A stretch of 64,000 bases of DNA from NCBI RefSeq assembly GCF_023380205.1, contig NZ_CP093361.1:1116001-1180000 (forward strand), given 5' to 3'. How positions within the stretch are numbered: position 1 is the stretch's first letter; every line of letters begins with the position of its first letter. Under the pieces are notes generated by a model that did not search any database, had not been told where the DNA came from, and worked only from the letters and a program-made list of their open reading frames with translations. Below are positions 8,157 to 19,160 of the stretch, in pieces. Origin of the DNA: Nicoliella spurrieriana. Lineage in GTDB: Bacteria; Bacillota; Bacilli; Lactobacillales; Lactobacillaceae. Made by a program: the position numbers and the translations under genes.

Positions 8157-9407
8157 TTGTTTGATGATGATAATAAGGGACCAGTAATTTGTTCTTTCTG
8201 TGGTAAGTCACAGGATCAAGTTCAAAAAATTGTTGCTGGACCTGGTGTTTATATTTGTAATGAATGTATCGATTTATGTAAACAGATAGTTGACGAAGAA
8301 TTATCACAAGATAAAAAGAGTGAGGGAATTAAATCGCTTACTCCAGTGGAAATTGTTGATAAACTAAATGAGTATGTAATTGGTCAAAGTGAAGCTAAGA
8401 AAACGTTAGCAGTTGCGGTTTACAACCATTACAAGCGGATTAAGAGTATGGCTGAAACTAAACCTGGTGATACCGAACTTCAAAAGAGTAATATTGCTAT
8501 GATTGGGCCTACTGGTTCAGGGAAAACTTATTTAGCCCAAACCCTCGCCCGTATTTTGAATGTGCCATTTGCAATTGCAGATGCTACAACCCTTACCCAA
8601 GCTGGGTATGTTGGTGAAGATGTTGAAAACATTCTTTTAAAGTTATTGCAAAATGCTGACTTTGATGTTGATAGAGCCCAAAAGGGAATTATTTACATTG
8701 ATGAAATTGATAAGATCGCTAAGAAATCTGAGAATGTTTCAATTACTCGTGATGTATCTGGTGAAGGGGTTCAACAATCCTTACTAAAAATTCTTGAAGG
8801 AACAATTGCTAACGTTCCACCAAAGGGTGGCCGTAAAAATCCACAACAAGAGTTTATTCAAGTTGATACCACTAATATTTTGTTTATCGTGGGTGGAGCC
8901 TTTGATGGAATTGAAAACATCGTAAAGGATCGACTAGGTAAGAAGACAATTGGATTTGGTTCTGATGATAGTGAACTTGCTGATTTAGATGATAATGACA
9001 TTATGCAACATGTGATTACCAAAGACCTGCTTAAATTTGGATTAATTCCTGAATTTATTGGTCGGTTACCAATTCTAACTGCATTAAATAAGTTAACTGA
9101 ATCTGACTTAGTTCGGGTTTTAACTGAACCTAAGAATGCATTGGTAAAACAATACCAAAAGCTACTTGAACTAGATGGGGTTAAGTTGGAATTTAATGAA
9201 GATGCACTGAAGGCAATGGCTAAATTAGCAATTGATCGTGATACTGGAGCTCGTGGATTGCGTTCAATTATTGAAGATGTCATGGAAAACATTATGTATG
9301 AAGTCCCAAGTCGTAATGATGTTGACGAGGTTATCGTAAATAAAGATTCAGTTACTGAGCATTCAGAGCCAAAGCTAGTATTAAAGAAGGAAAAAGAATC
9401 TAAATAA
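8157..9407 (+). CDS. clpX: ClpX, ATP-dependent unfoldase of the ClpXP protease
   Basis: A 416-residue AAA+ protein. It recognises, unfolds and feeds substrates to ClpP. The N-terminal zinc-binding domain has Cys12, Cys15, Cys34 and Cys37. Walker A is GPTGSGKT (117-124), Walker B is [10 protein letters not shown], the ClpP-docking IGF loop is in KKTIGFGS, and sensor 2 is in [11 protein letters not shown] choose TTG 8157, giving [10 protein letters not shown], because GTGAGGTGG at 8142-8150 is the ribosome binding site. clpP is not in the window. engB follows after a terminator. Confidence 0.96.
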   Translation: MFDDDNKGPVICSFCGKSQDQVQKIVAGPGVYICNECIDLCKQIVDEELSQDKKSEGIKSLTPVEIVDKLNEYVIGQSEAKKTLAVAVYNHYKRIKSMAETKPGDTELQKSNIAMIGPTGSGKTYLAQTLARILNVPFAIADATTLTQAGYVGEDVENILLKLLQNADFDVDRAQKGIIYIDEIDKIAKKSENVSITRDVSGEGVQQSLLKILEGTIANVPPKGGRKNPQQEFIQVDTTNILFIVGGAFDGIENIVKDRLGKKTIGFGSDDSELADLDDNDIMQHVITKDLLKFGLIPEFIGRLPILTALNKLTESDLVRVLTEPKNALVKQYQKLLELDGVKLEFNEDALKAMAKLAIDRDTGARGLRSIIEDVMENIMYEVPSRNDVDEVIVNKDSVTEHSEPKLVLKKEKESK

Positions 9408-9410
9408 GCT

Positions 9411-9437
9411 AAAAAGCAGGTGCATACCTGCTTTTTT
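9411..9437 (+). terminator. Intrinsic terminator between clpX and engB
   Basis: AAAAAGCAGGT (9411-9421) pairs with ACCTGCTTTTTT (9426-9437). The engB ribosome binding site AAGGAG begins at the next base, so engB must rely on read-through or on a promoter I cannot see. Confidence 0.85.
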
Positions 9438-9450
9438 AAGGAGAAGTACT

Positions 9451-10032
9451 ATGGATGTTCATAACGTAAATCTGTTAATTAGTGCCGTAAATCCAGCTCA
9501 ATATCCAAAGACAGGATATCCTGAAATTGCATTAGTTGGTCGTTCAAATGTTGGAAAATCATCTTTAACGAATGTATTGATTAATCGTAAAAATTATGCT
9601 CATACTTCTAATCAACCTGGTAAAACCCAAACGCTTAATTTCTATGAGGTGGAAGATTCAATTTACTTTGTGGATGTTCCTGGATATGGATATGCACGAG
9701 TTTCTAAATCTGAGCGTGAAAAATGGGGAACCATGATTGAGACCTACTTAACTCAGCGGCAACAATTAAAGGGAGTAATTCTTTTGATTGATGGGAGGCA
9801 TGATTTAACCCAAGATGATCGTCAAATGGCTGAATGGCTAGATTATTTTGACGTTCCACGGTTAGTGGTCGCTACTAAAATGGATAAAATTTCTAGTAGT
9901 AAATGGAATAAACAATCTAGTATGATTCATAAGGCAATTAAAGTCGATGATAATGATTTAATTATGTTTTCAGCTAAAACCAAACATGGTAAAGATCAGA
10001 TTTGGCAATGGATTGAAAATCAAATTAACTAA
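9451..10032 (+). CDS. engB: Ribosome-biogenesis GTPase EngB/YsxC
   Basis: A 193-residue TRAFAC GTPase. The family is needed for 50S subunit assembly. Motifs: G1 GRSNVGKS, G2 region with [11 protein letters not shown]3 DVPGYGYA, G4 TKMD. The C-terminus [16 protein letters not shown] holds the G5 FSAKT. AAGGAG at 9438-9443 precedes the ATG by 7 bases. It follows clpX, a pairing conserved widely in Firmicutes. The end converges on a minus-strand small gene. Confidence 0.95.
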   Translation: MDVHNVNLLISAVNPAQYPKTGYPEIALVGRSNVGKSSLTNVLINRKNYAHTSNQPGKTQTLNFYEVEDSIYFVDVPGYGYARVSKSEREKWGTMIETYLTQRQQLKGVILLIDGRHDLTQDDRQMAEWLDYFDVPRLVVATKMDKISSSKWNKQSSMIHKAIKVDDNDLIMFSAKTKHGKDQIWQWIENQIN

Positions 10033-10061
10033 AAAAATAGCTCTCACTTGTGAGGGCTATT
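10030..10061 (-). terminator. Intrinsic terminator of the 58-residue minus-strand gene
   Basis: AATAGC (10036-10041) pairs with GCTATT (10056-10061) and CTCAC (10043-10047) with GTGAG (10050-10054), loop of 2. The T run needed for termination lies only on the minus strand (seven A at 10031-10037 on the plus strand). It therefore serves the minus-strand gene and overlaps the last codons of engB. Confidence 0.7.
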
Positions 10062-10068
10062 AATGTGT

Positions 10069-10245
10069 TTATTTATTGGTCTTGTCTTGTGATAAAATTT
10101 TATTTTTGTTGTTTGCCTTATCCTTGCTTTTCTTTTCTGCTTTTTTCATAAATTTATCGCGGTCGTTATCTTTAGGATCCATTTGGGCAAACTTTCCGAA
10201 CATTTTATCAAGATCATTTTGCATGTTAATTTTTAATCCCATCAT
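10069..10245 (-). CDS. Small basic protein of unknown function, 58 residues
   Basis: This minus-strand reading frame encodes 58 residues beginning MMGLKINMQNDLDKMFGKF and ending in a lysine-rich tail (KKAEKKSKDKANNKNK). The N-terminal part looks like an amphipathic helix; there is no signal peptide or membrane segment. AGGAGA (10255-10250) is placed well for the ATG at 10245 or 10242. A promoter with ideal spacing lies ahead and a minus-strand terminator lies behind, so it looks like a complete stand-alone gene. I do not recognise the family. It is divergent from uvrC and convergent with engB. Confidence 0.7.
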   Translation of the reverse strand: MMGLKINMQNDLDKMFGKFAQMDPKDNDRDKFMKKAEKKSKDKANNKNKILSQDKTNK

Positions 10246-10271
10246 TACATCTCCTGCCTTTATTTTCTTTT

Positions 10272-10300
10272 ATAATAGCAGAAAGTTGATTATTTGTCAT
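10272..10300 (-). promoter_or_regulatory. Promoter of the 58-residue gene
   Basis: On the minus strand, ATGACA (10300-10295), 17 bases, TATTAT (10277-10272), about 27 bases ahead of the start codon. Confidence 0.6.
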
Positions 10301-10317
10301 ATTAAGGGAGTGATGAA

Positions 10318-12120
10318 TTGGCTACTGAACATATTGAAAATAAATTAAAATTGTTACCGGATTTACCTGGTTGTTACCTGATGAAAGATAAAAATGGGCA
10401 CATCATTTACGTTGGAAAGGCCAAAAATTTAAAAAACCGAGTGCGTTCTTATTTTAAAAGTAGTCATACGGGGAAAACTGCTAAGTTAGTCGCTACCATT
10501 AGGGATTTTGAAACCATTATTACCTCTACTGATAAAGAAGCATTTTTGCTTGAAATTACTTTAATTCAAAAGCACCGCCCATATTTTAACATCCAATTAA
10601 AACAGGGAAATAACGGGTATCCATATATTAAAATTACAAATGAACGTGACCCGAGACTGTTAATCGTTAATAATGTTAAAAATGATGGTGGCTATTATTT
10701 TGGCCCGTATCCAAATGTTTATGCTGCTGATGAAACGCTTAATTTTTTACAGAAAATGTATCCGTTAAGACGTTGTAATGGTTTTCAACATCGCCCCTGC
10801 CTTTATTACCACATGGGACAATGCTTAGGAGCATGTTTTAAAACGGTACCTAAGGCAACGTATGATTCTCAAATTAAAAAGATTAAATCCTTTTTGAATG
10901 GGAACGTTTCAGTTGCTAAAAAAACAATTACTAAGAAGATGCACCAAGCTGCTAATAATTTAGAATTTGAACGAGCAGCTGATTTAAGGGATCAGTTAAA
11001 GTACATTGAAGTTACTGTTGAAAAACAGAAAATCATTTCTAAAGATACTACACCACGCGATATTTTTAATTTTTATTTCAATAAAGGTTGGATTTCCATT
11101 CAAGTTTTTTTTATTCGGCAAGCTCGTTTAATGAAAAGAATTAAACGGGTATTCCCAGTCGTCAATTCTGCCGAAGAGGAAATGACTAGTTTTATTGTAC
11201 AGTTTTATCAACAGCGTGACCAACCACTACCAAAGGAGATTTTAGTTCCTTCGGTATTGCCAAAGGATGTTTTGAGTAAGGTTTTAGATGTCAGCGTCAG
11301 AACCCCTCAACGTGGTCAGAAACGTGACCTATTAGAAATGGCTGGTAAAAATGCTAAGTTGGTTTTAGATGAGAAGTTTCGACTGATTGAATTAAATCAA
11401 ATTAAAACAACTGGAGCAATGAATGATTTAATGGATTGCTTAAGATTACCGCATGGACATCGAATTGAAGCGTTCGATCATTCCCATATTCAGGGAGCAG
11501 ACTTAGTTTCTGCAATGGTTGTTTTTGAGGATGGACATCCCAATCGGAAATTATATCGTAAATATAAGTTAACAACTGTTGATCACGCTGATGAGACTGC
11601 TAGTACTAAGGAAGTAATTAGAAGACGTTATTCACGGCTATTAAAAGAACATTCTGAGTTACCTGACCTTATATTAATGGATGGTGGTGTAATTCAAATG
11701 AACGCTGTTAAGGACGTATTAGTTAATGAATTAGGTCTATCAATTCCAGTTGCAGGAATGGTTAAAAATGATAAGCATAAGACCGCTGATTTATTATTTG
11801 GTGATTCTGATCAACCATTGAATTTAGATCCCAAGAGTCAGGCTTTTTATTTGGTTCAACGAGTTCAAGATGAAGTTCACCGATTTGCAATTAGCTTTCA
11901 TCGACAGGTGCATACCAAGCATTCATTAAGTTCCAGACTTGATGGCATTAAGGGTGTTGGTCCTAAGACCCGTAATAAATTACTTCGCCACTTTGGTTCA
12001 ATGAAACATATTGAAGATGCAAGCACTAGTGAAATTGAATCACTGGGAATTTCTAGTACGGTTGCTCAGACGATTAAGTTCAGTCTTAATAAAAGTGGCG
12101 CTGAATCCAATAAAAATTAG
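10318..12120 (+). CDS. uvrC: UvrABC excision nuclease subunit C
   Basis: A 600-residue UvrC, full length. It makes both incisions around a lesion in nucleotide excision repair. The N-terminal GIY-YIG nuclease domain (GCYLMKDKNGHIIYVGKAKNLKNR is split here by family motifs GCYLM and YVGKAKNL) is followed by the Cys-rich link CLYYHMGQCLGAC, a UvrB-binding UVR region (NNLEFERAADLRDQL), the RNase H-like nuclease (EAFDHSHIQG) and C-terminal helix-hairpin-helix motifs (LDGIKGVGPKTRNKLL). The start is TTG 10318, 7 bases after AGGGAG; the ATG at 10313 is in another frame. No SOS box is seen just ahead. Confidence 0.96.
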   Translation: MATEHIENKLKLLPDLPGCYLMKDKNGHIIYVGKAKNLKNRVRSYFKSSHTGKTAKLVATIRDFETIITSTDKEAFLLEITLIQKHRPYFNIQLKQGNNGYPYIKITNERDPRLLIVNNVKNDGGYYFGPYPNVYAADETLNFLQKMYPLRRCNGFQHRPCLYYHMGQCLGACFKTVPKATYDSQIKKIKSFLNGNVSVAKKTITKKMHQAANNLEFERAADLRDQLKYIEVTVEKQKIISKDTTPRDIFNFYFNKGWISIQVFFIRQARLMKRIKRVFPVVNSAEEEMTSFIVQFYQQRDQPLPKEILVPSVLPKDVLSKVLDVSVRTPQRGQKRDLLEMAGKNAKLVLDEKFRLIELNQIKTTGAMNDLMDCLRLPHGHRIEAFDHSHIQGADLVSAMVVFEDGHPNRKLYRKYKLTTVDHADETASTKEVIRRRYSRLLKEHSELPDLILMDGGVIQMNAVKDVLVNELGLSIPVAGMVKNDKHKTADLLFGDSDQPLNLDPKSQAFYLVQRVQDEVHRFAISFHRQVHTKHSLSSRLDGIKGVGPKTRNKLLRHFGSMKHIEDASTSEIESLGISSTVAQTIKFSLNKSGAESNKN

Positions 12121-12181
12121 CCATCAGCATTAAGTTATAATATAATTAAATATACAATTAATAATGATTAGGAGAAATAAA

Positions 12182-13465
12182 TTGTTTGTAGATCAAGTTA
12201 AAATTAAAGTCCAAGCTGGTAAGGGCGGCGACGGTGTTGTTGGTTGGCGTCGTGAAAAATACGTTCCAAACGGAGGCCCCGCTGGTGGTGATGGTGGCCA
12301 TGGTGGCGACATTGTTTTTCAGGTAGATAGTGGAATGAGTACGTTAATGGATTTTCATTACAGTCAAAAATTCAAGGCTGCAAATGGCAATAATGGTGGT
12401 AGCAAAAAAATGACCGGAAGAAGTGGTGATGATTTAATCGTTAACGTTCCGGAAGGGACTAGTGTTTATAATGATGACACTAATCAATTAATTTGTGACC
12501 TTGTTAATCCTGGCGACAGCTTTATTGTAGCTAACGGTGGTCGTGGTGGTCGTGGAAACGTTCATTTTGCCACTGCGAAAAATTCAGCTCCAGAAATTGC
12601 TGAAAATGGTGAGCCGGGTGAAGCGTTTTCAGTACGACTGGAATTGAAATTACTTGCCGATGTTGGATTGGTTGGGTTTCCATCAGTTGGAAAATCCACC
12701 TTACTTGCGGCTGTTACTAGCTCTAAACCCAAGGTTGCCGATTACCACTTTACTACGTTAGTCCCTAATTTAGGGATGGTGCAGTTAAACGACGGGCGTG
12801 ACTTTGTGATCGCCGATCTACCTGGGTTGATTGAAGGGGCCTCCACTGGAACTGGATTAGGATTTCAGTTTTTGCGTCACGTTGAACGGACTCGGGTAAT
12901 ATTACACTTAGTTGATATGAGTGGATTAGAGGGTCGTGATCCATTTGTTGATTATCAAAAAATTAATCAGGAATTAGCTAAATACGATGAAAATTTATTA
13001 CTACGTCCGCAAATCATTGTGGCTACTAAAATGGATATGCCTGATTCAGATGATAATTTAAAGCGATTTACTGATCAAGTGAATTCAGAGGATAATAAGC
13101 ATCAAATCATTCCAATTTCATCAGTAACGCATAGCGGATTAACTAAGTTAATTGGTGCAACCGCTGACTTACTTGAACAGACCCCTAGATTTCCAATTAC
13201 TGATGTTGAGGATGTGGTTTCGATTACAAATGATGCTGATGAGGCACCATTTAAGATTGTTCATGAAGAAGATGGTAGCTGGACGTTATCTGGTGCCAGA
13301 TTAGAAAAACTATTCTTAATGACTGATACGACTCATGAGCAGTCGATGCTTAGATTTGCTCGTCAATTGCGTGGAATGGGTGTTGACGATGCACTACGGG
13401 AAAGTGGGGCTAAGAATGGTGATACGGTAAATCTCTTAGACTTCTCATTTACCTACGAAGATTAG
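12182..13465 (+). CDS. obgE: Obg/CgtA GTPase (ribosome assembly and stress)
   Basis: A 427-residue Obg GTPase. It acts in late 50S assembly and binds ppGpp in studied bacteria. The glycine-rich Obg fold covers residues 1-158 ([32 protein letters not shown]), then the G domain with G1 GFPSVGKS (165-172), G3 DLPGLIEGA and G4 TKMD, and a C-terminal OCT domain. I choose TTG 12182, giving [13 protein letters not shown], 7 bases after AGGAG (12170-12174); an upstream ATG at 12164 would place the ribosome binding site inside the coding region. relA is also in this window at 61 kb. Confidence 0.95.
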   Translation: MFVDQVKIKVQAGKGGDGVVGWRREKYVPNGGPAGGDGGHGGDIVFQVDSGMSTLMDFHYSQKFKAANGNNGGSKKMTGRSGDDLIVNVPEGTSVYNDDTNQLICDLVNPGDSFIVANGGRGGRGNVHFATAKNSAPEIAENGEPGEAFSVRLELKLLADVGLVGFPSVGKSTLLAAVTSSKPKVADYHFTTLVPNLGMVQLNDGRDFVIADLPGLIEGASTGTGLGFQFLRHVERTRVILHLVDMSGLEGRDPFVDYQKINQELAKYDENLLLRPQIIVATKMDMPDSDDNLKRFTDQVNSEDNKHQIIPISSVTHSGLTKLIGATADLLEQTPRFPITDVEDVVSITNDADEAPFKIVHEEDGSWTLSGARLEKLFLMTDTTHEQSMLRFARQLRGMGVDDALRESGAKNGDTVNLLDFSFTYED

Positions 13466-13476
13466 GGGAATTTAAT

Positions 13477-15372
13477 ATGCAAAATGAAAACCCTAATCAG
13501 TCAAAAAGACGTTATATTACTGGATTAGATGGAATTCGTGCAATCGCCGTATTTGCGGTAATTATTTATCACCTCCTCCCATTTAGCATTAAGGGAGGAT
13601 ACTTAGGGGTTTCAATCTTTTTTACCGTTTCTGGTTATTTAATTACTGATTTATTAATGCAGGAATGGGGACGCAGTGGGCATATTGATATTGTTGGTTT
13701 CTATTATCGTAGAATGCGAAGGTTATACCCAGCTCTTTTTGCAATGGTAATTGGTACTGGAACCTATATTACACTTTTTCAACAAACACTATTAAAGAAC
13801 CTTGGGGTTTCGATTTGGACCAACTTGTTATATGTTTATAACTGGTGGGAAATTACTCACGGCCAAAGTTACTTTGATCGTTTCCAGGGTGAGTCACCGT
13901 TTACTCATTTATGGTCATTATCAATTGAAGCCCAATATTACCTAGTGTGGCCGCTCTTATTGCTTCTTTTACTAAGGGGGCTTAAAAAACGGGCTAAAAT
14001 TTTTTGTTTATTGTTTGCGATTTCAATTGCTTCATCAATTTGGATGACAATTGTTTACCACCACGTTAACAATATCAATCGAATTTATTATGGAACTGAT
14101 ACTAGGATGTTTTCCATTCTATTCGGGGTTTCACTGGCAATTATTTGGCCATCTAATAAATTAAAACATCATCTAAGCAATGGATTAAAACAATTATTGA
14201 ATGTGATTGGAATCGCTTCTATGGTTGGAATCATATGGTTATTATTTACCCTTTCTGGGCAAGCTGCTGCTACCTATAATTGGGGGATGTTGGTAATTAC
14301 TTTATTAACAGTGCTCTTAATTGCTACTTGTGTTCATCCTGGAGCAAGTATTAATCACCTTTTAACGAACCCTGTTTTTAGGTGGATGGGAACCCGAAGT
14401 TATGGAATTTACCTTTATCAATTTCCAGTAATGATTTTCTATGAAATGCGTGTAATGTCGATTGGACAGGCTCCATTTTTAAATGCATTAATTGAAATTG
14501 CAATTATTTTAATAATTAGTGAAATTTCCTATCGATATGTAGAGCTTCCAATCCGTCGTTTTGATTTTAAGCGATTGAAAATTAATATAATTGAATTTTT
14601 TAAATTAAAGTCACGGTTTGGCTTTAAGCGACTATTGTTGATTCCAGTCATTTTAATGATGATAGTTTGTGGATATGGATCGGTGCACGGGAATGCTAGT
14701 TCTGATGATACTAATGCTTTGAAACAAGATATTACTAATAATCAAAAGGAAGTTCAAAGAAATAACCATAAGTTACTCAAAAAAAAGATTAGGAAAAACA
14801 TTGCTAAGCCGACCAAGCCGTCTAAAATGACTACCGCTGATCGTAAAATTGCAAAAAAATATAATTTAAATGCTAATCAATTATTAGCAGCAAAGCAATA
14901 TCCAGTTACCGTAGTGGGTGATTCAGTAATGGCGGATGCATCTACTGATTTACAGCTGGTTTTTCCAAACGCCTATATTTCTGCCCAAGTGGGTCGCCAA
15001 ATTTGGCAAACGCCGGCGGTGATTGATCAGTTGAAAAATGATAATTTATTGGCACCAAATGTATTGTTAAATCTTGGGACCAATAGTCCGATGAATCCAG
15101 GTCAATTAAATCAAGTAATTAATGCAATTGGTCCTAATCATCAAATCTATTGGGTGAACGTTCATGTTCCCACTAGATATTGGGAAGAACAGGTAAATAG
15201 GGTAATTGCCGGTGCGGGTAAGAAATATCCTAATTTTCACGTAATTGATTGGTATGCAACTAGTAAGAATAAAAACAACTGGTTTTGGAATGACCACGTT
15301 CATCCAAATCCAACTGGAAATGTGCATTACGTTAGCTTAATTGCTAAAACCATTTTTTATAAAAGCGCTTAG
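13477..15372 (+). CDS. OatA-like membrane O-acyltransferase with SGNH domain
   Basis: A 631-residue two-domain enzyme. Residues 1 to about 400 are an acyltransferase-3 membrane domain with about ten segments, beginning YITGLDGIRAIAVFAVIIYH. A linker of about 75 residues rich in Lys and Asn leads to an extracellular SGNH esterase-type domain with VVGDSVMAD (Ser483) and DHVHPN (Asp606, His609), completing the catalytic triad. This layout is that of OatA, which O-acetylates peptidoglycan and gives lysozyme resistance; other surface glycans are possible targets. It starts 11 bases after obgE and is probably in its operon. The stop codon overlaps the terminator stem. Confidence 0.85.
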   Translation: MQNENPNQSKRRYITGLDGIRAIAVFAVIIYHLLPFSIKGGYLGVSIFFTVSGYLITDLLMQEWGRSGHIDIVGFYYRRMRRLYPALFAMVIGTGTYITLFQQTLLKNLGVSIWTNLLYVYNWWEITHGQSYFDRFQGESPFTHLWSLSIEAQYYLVWPLLLLLLLRGLKKRAKIFCLLFAISIASSIWMTIVYHHVNNINRIYYGTDTRMFSILFGVSLAIIWPSNKLKHHLSNGLKQLLNVIGIASMVGIIWLLFTLSGQAAATYNWGMLVITLLTVLLIATCVHPGASINHLLTNPVFRWMGTRSYGIYLYQFPVMIFYEMRVMSIGQAPFLNALIEIAIILIISEISYRYVELPIRRFDFKRLKINIIEFFKLKSRFGFKRLLLIPVILMMIVCGYGSVHGNASSDDTNALKQDITNNQKEVQRNNHKLLKKKIRKNIAKPTKPSKMTTADRKIAKKYNLNANQLLAAKQYPVTVVGDSVMADASTDLQLVFPNAYISAQVGRQIWQTPAVIDQLKNDNLLAPNVLLNLGTNSPMNPGQLNQVINAIGPNHQIYWVNVHVPTRYWEEQVNRVIAGAGKKYPNFHVIDWYATSKNKNNWFWNDHVHPNPTGNVHYVSLIAKTIFYKSA

Positions 15373-15393
15373 GAATCCTCCTAAGCCTTTTTT
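15367..15393 (+). terminator. Intrinsic terminator after the acyltransferase gene
   Basis: GCTTAGGA (15367-15374) pairs with TCCTAAGC (15379-15386), loop of 4, followed by CTTTTTT. The stem includes the TAG stop codon. Confidence 0.85.
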
Positions 15394-15473
15394 ACGTGAA
15401 ATTCAAATTAAATGATGATATCAATATGTTACAATATAAATATTGCGATTTTGATAGATAAAGAGGAAATAAT

Positions 15474-16415
15474 ATGCAAATTGAATTTTTAGGAACTGGT
15501 TCTGGAGTCCCAGGAAAGTTTAGAAATGTATCTTGTACAGCGTTACGTTTACTTGATGAATGTAATTCTGTGTGGTTATTCGATGTTGGAGAAGGAACCC
15601 AACAACAAATTTTACGATCTAATTTAAAGCCACGTAAAATCAACAAAATTTTTATTACTCATCTTCATGGTGATCACATATTTGGATTGCCTGGTTTATT
15701 GAGTAGCCGTTCGTTTCAGGGCGGTAATACTCCTTTAACAATTTATGGACCTAAGGGGATTAAGGATTTTGTTCAAGTAAGTCTGGGGGTCTCTAAAACT
15801 AAATTGTCATATAAGATTATTTATCAAGAATTAACTACCCCTGGCAAAATATTTGAGGATCCAAAATTTACAGTCTATATGAATACTTTGGACCATCAAA
15901 TCGAATCATTTGGTTACCGGGTCGAAGAACATGATCATCCAGGAGAATTAATGGTTGATAAGTTAAAGGCAGCTAAGATTCCATCTGGACCAATTTATGG
16001 TAGGATTAAAGCAGGTGAAAGCGTTCAATTAGATGATGGACGTGTAATTAATGGTGCTGACTTTATTGGTAAGGCTCAAAAGGGTCGTGTAGTTGCAATC
16101 TTAGGTGATACTAGAAAGAATCCTAATTCACTTTCGTTGGCTAAAAATGCTGATGTTTTAGTTCATGAAAGTACTTTTTCTAAGGATGAGGCTGGATTAG
16201 CCAGGAATTATTACCACTCTACAAATGCTCAAGCTGCTATTTTAGCTAAAAAAGCCAATGTTCATAAGCTGTTATTAACGCATATTTCATCTAGATACAC
16301 TGGTAAAATGGCTAATGTTTTACAAAAGCAGGCCCGTGCTATCTTTAAAAATACTTCCGTTGTGAGGGACTTTGACGTTGTTGATGTTCCATTTGATAAA
16401 AACCAAACTGTATAG
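15474..16415 (+). CDS. rnz: Ribonuclease Z (tRNA 3'-end processing)
   Basis: A 313-residue RNase Z of the metallo-beta-lactamase fold. It removes the 3' trailer of tRNA precursors that lack an encoded CCA. This fits the tRNA-Ser in this window, which lacks CCA. Zinc motif HLHGDH is at residues 63-68, [14 protein letters not shown] is near the N-terminus, and GDTRKN and the exosite region follow. The typical Firmicutes length is about 307. LapA-like and recJ genes follow closely, suggesting one operon. Confidence 0.95.
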   Translation: MQIEFLGTGSGVPGKFRNVSCTALRLLDECNSVWLFDVGEGTQQQILRSNLKPRKINKIFITHLHGDHIFGLPGLLSSRSFQGGNTPLTIYGPKGIKDFVQVSLGVSKTKLSYKIIYQELTTPGKIFEDPKFTVYMNTLDHQIESFGYRVEEHDHPGELMVDKLKAAKIPSGPIYGRIKAGESVQLDDGRVINGADFIGKAQKGRVVAILGDTRKNPNSLSLAKNADVLVHESTFSKDEAGLARNYYHSTNAQAAILAKKANVHKLLLTHISSRYTGKMANVLQKQARAIFKNTSVVRDFDVVDVPFDKNQTV

Positions 16416-16429
16416 GATGATGATTAATA

Positions 16430-16804
16430 ATGAAAAAACAAGTAAAAATGATTTTGATAGTTCTTTTGATTTTAATAATTGTAGTGTTCGCACTATTGAA
16501 CATTCAATCTGTTGCAATTAACTTTGGGTTTGGTACCCTTAAATTACCAATGATCGTAATGTTGGTATTATGGATTTTAATCGGTGCTTTAATTAGCTTT
16601 TTAATGACTACGACATCATCAGTTACCAAGGGACGTGATTTCAAAAAACTTAATAAGCAGTATGATAGTAAGGTTAACCAACTTGAATCACAGGTTTCGA
16701 CGTTACAATCAAGACTTAAGGATGCTCAAAAAAACACTCAAGTTGAAAATAAATTAGCTAACCAAGTGCAATCTAGTGACAATAAGGATGATCAAACCAA
16801 ATAA
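16430..16804 (+). CDS. LapA-like (DUF1049) membrane protein
   Basis: A 124-residue protein with two membrane segments, roughly residues 6-26 and 38-58, and a C-terminal soluble coiled-coil part (LNKQYDSKVNQLESQVSTLQ). The layout, with the polar NIQSVAINFGFGTLKLP stretch between the two segments, matches the lipopolysaccharide-assembly LapA/DUF1049 family. Gram-positives lack LPS, so the role here is unknown. It lies 14 bases after rnz and 14 bases before recJ, an arrangement common in lactobacilli. Confidence 0.75.
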   Translation: MKKQVKMILIVLLILIIVVFALLNIQSVAINFGFGTLKLPMIVMLVLWILIGALISFLMTTTSSVTKGRDFKKLNKQYDSKVNQLESQVSTLQSRLKDAQKNTQVENKLANQVQSSDNKDDQTK

Positions 16805-16818
16805 TAAAGAGGGATTAG

Positions 16819-19140
16819 ATGATTGATTCAAAATACGAATGGCAACTCGTAGATTCTAACCAAGACCTAAGCTCAATTCAAGAACTTTCAACCCAGCTCA
16901 ATTTAAATCCAATTGCATTGAAAATTCTTTTTCAAAGGGGAATTAAAACTACCTCTCAAATTAGAGCATTTTTAAACCCAGATCCAAATGATTTAGCGGA
17001 TCCATTTCTATTTCATGATATGGATAAGGGGGTTGCTCGAATTACAGAAGCGGTCGAAAATGGAGAACAAATTACCGTTTATGGTGATTATGATGCCGAT
17101 GGATTAACCAGTACTGCAATTATGTATGAAACCCTCACCGAAATGGGTGCGAATGTTGATTATTACATTCCAAATCGATTTAATGATGGCTATGGTCCAA
17201 ATGTGGATGCGTTTTCCAGAATAATTGATGGGGGAACCACTTTAATTGTAACCGTTGATAACGGGGTAACTGGTTTCGAGCCCGTTACATTTGCTAATCA
17301 ACATAATTGTGATGTGATTATTACTGATCATCATGAAATTCCAGAACAGGGTGTACCGGATGCATATGCAGTGATTCATGCTAGATATCCAGGTGCAGAG
17401 TACCCATTTGGTTACTTTTCTGGAGCAGGGGTTGCCTTTAAGGTTGCGACTGCACTATTAGATGAACTTCCACAGGAGTGCTTAGATTTAGTTACCATTG
17501 GAACGGTTGCTGACTTAGTTTCGTTAACTGGTGAAAATCGGATTTTAACCAAATTTGGTTGTCAAGCAATTCAAAATACCCAACGGCCTGGTCTAATTAA
17601 GCTATTGGAATTAGCTAGTTTAACTAATAAACCAATTAATGAACACAGTATTGGATTTGGGATTGCCCCTCGTTTAAATGCGCTTGGAAGAATGGGGGAT
17701 GCTAACGCGGGGGTCGAATTATTAACGACCTTAGATGATGAACAGGCTAACGAATTATCACAGCAGACGGAGTTGTTAAACAAACAACGCCGGAAGTTAG
17801 TATCTGACATATTTAAGGCCGCATGTGAACAGGTCGATCATAATCATCAAGATGCGAAAAAAACACTGGTCGTAGCTGGTCCTAATTGGCATGAAGGAGT
17901 AGTTGGGATTGTTGCTAGTCGGCTAGTTGATAAGTACCATAAGCCAACGTTAGTGCTGAACATAGATCCTAAAACGGGGATTGCAAAGGGATCTGGCCGT
18001 AGTATTGAAGGATTTAATCTATTTAAAGCATTACAACCAGCCCGTGATGAAATGCTTAAGTTTGGTGGCCACGACATGGCCGTTGGATTATCAGTGAAGA
18101 AATCATTAATTGAACGGGTTGCATCAATATTAGAAAACAATTTTAAAGCACCGGTAGCGGGTAAAACGGCCAAACCAAACTTGATGGTTGACGCTAAAAT
18201 TGATGTTGACCAAATTGATAAATCACTATCTGATTCGCTAACTCAAATGGCACCATTTGGAACTGATAATTCTCAGCCACTGTTTGAAGTTACTCCTAAA
18301 ATGGTAAATAATGTCCAAACGATGGGCAATCGCAATGCCCACCTACGATTTACGATTAATGGTGAACAGCATCGAATCAATGCAGTGGCGTTTAGTAAGG
18401 GTAATCTGCTTTCTTCAATTCAAGCGACTCCGAATGCAATTGAAATGGTGGGAACGATTGAGGTTAATACTTGGAATAACCGAACTTCATTACAAATGAT
18501 GGTTAAAGATTTAAAGTCAGATGGAATTGAGATTTTAGATCGCCGAACTAAACAGTTAAATCAACGCATGTTTAAAACTGAGGGAACTTATGTATTCTTT
18601 AATCGAAAACTACTTAATAAGTTAACTCCTTATATTAATGAAAAAAGTAATATAATTTGGTATAATGACTTGTCGACAGAAATTGATTCTGACGTGGTGA
18701 CAATTGTTGATTGTCCCGATACAATTGATGATTTAAAACGGGTTGCGCATTTTATTGGTAACAGTAAGGTGGTTCTATACTTATTTAAGCCTCATTATAT
18801 CTATTCCAGTGGACTGCCTACTAGAAGTCAATTTGGCCAATTGTTTAGAATCCTTGGGAGCCTTGCTCCGTTCAATATTAATCAACAATTACCATTGGTT
18901 GTTCAAAAATTGGGCCTTGATCGTAATTTAACTATTTTTATGATTAAGGTATTTCAAGAATTGAAATTCGTCCAAATTGATAATGGGCTGTTACAGATGA
19001 ATCCAAATCCTAAAAAACAAGATTTGATATCAGCTAATTCGTATCATAATCGTCAAATTCAATTGGAATCAGAAAAACAATTACTATTACCAAATTCTGC
19101 CACTTTAGTTACACTATTTAATAGCTTATTAAGGTTATAA
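16819..19140 (+). CDS. recJ: Single-stranded-DNA exonuclease RecJ
   Basis: A 773-residue RecJ. It degrades single-stranded DNA 5' to 3' in recombination and repair. DHH-family motifs are present: [31 protein letters not shown], and later [11 protein letters not shown] and the DHHA1 motif [15 protein letters not shown] with [11 protein letters not shown]. The C-terminal ~220 residues are a Firmicutes-type extension (DUF-like, for example [17 protein letters not shown]). apt follows after 20 bases, the classical recJ-apt order of Gram-positives. Confidence 0.95.
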   Translation: MIDSKYEWQLVDSNQDLSSIQELSTQLNLNPIALKILFQRGIKTTSQIRAFLNPDPNDLADPFLFHDMDKGVARITEAVENGEQITVYGDYDADGLTSTAIMYETLTEMGANVDYYIPNRFNDGYGPNVDAFSRIIDGGTTLIVTVDNGVTGFEPVTFANQHNCDVIITDHHEIPEQGVPDAYAVIHARYPGAEYPFGYFSGAGVAFKVATALLDELPQECLDLVTIGTVADLVSLTGENRILTKFGCQAIQNTQRPGLIKLLELASLTNKPINEHSIGFGIAPRLNALGRMGDANAGVELLTTLDDEQANELSQQTELLNKQRRKLVSDIFKAACEQVDHNHQDAKKTLVVAGPNWHEGVVGIVASRLVDKYHKPTLVLNIDPKTGIAKGSGRSIEGFNLFKALQPARDEMLKFGGHDMAVGLSVKKSLIERVASILENNFKAPVAGKTAKPNLMVDAKIDVDQIDKSLSDSLTQMAPFGTDNSQPLFEVTPKMVNNVQTMGNRNAHLRFTINGEQHRINAVAFSKGNLLSSIQATPNAIEMVGTIEVNTWNNRTSLQMMVKDLKSDGIEILDRRTKQLNQRMFKTEGTYVFFNRKLLNKLTPYINEKSNIIWYNDLSTEIDSDVVTIVDCPDTIDDLKRVAHFIGNSKVVLYLFKPHYIYSSGLPTRSQFGQLFRILGSLAPFNINQQLPLVVQKLGLDRNLTIFMIKVFQELKFVQIDNGLLQMNPNPKKQDLISANSYHNRQIQLESEKQLLLPNSATLVTLFNSLLRL

Positions 19141-19160
19141 GTAACGAAAGGAAGATATTA

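Noticed and set aside
8858-9292. A 144-residue minus-strand reading frame across clpX
   Set aside because: Shadow of biased codons in clpX, with no promoter or SD and Ser/Ile-rich composition typical of antisense frames.
10076-10348. A plus-strand reading frame between engB and uvrC
   Set aside because: It is antisense to the better supported 58-residue minus-strand gene, hydrophobic by composition only, and lacks an SD.
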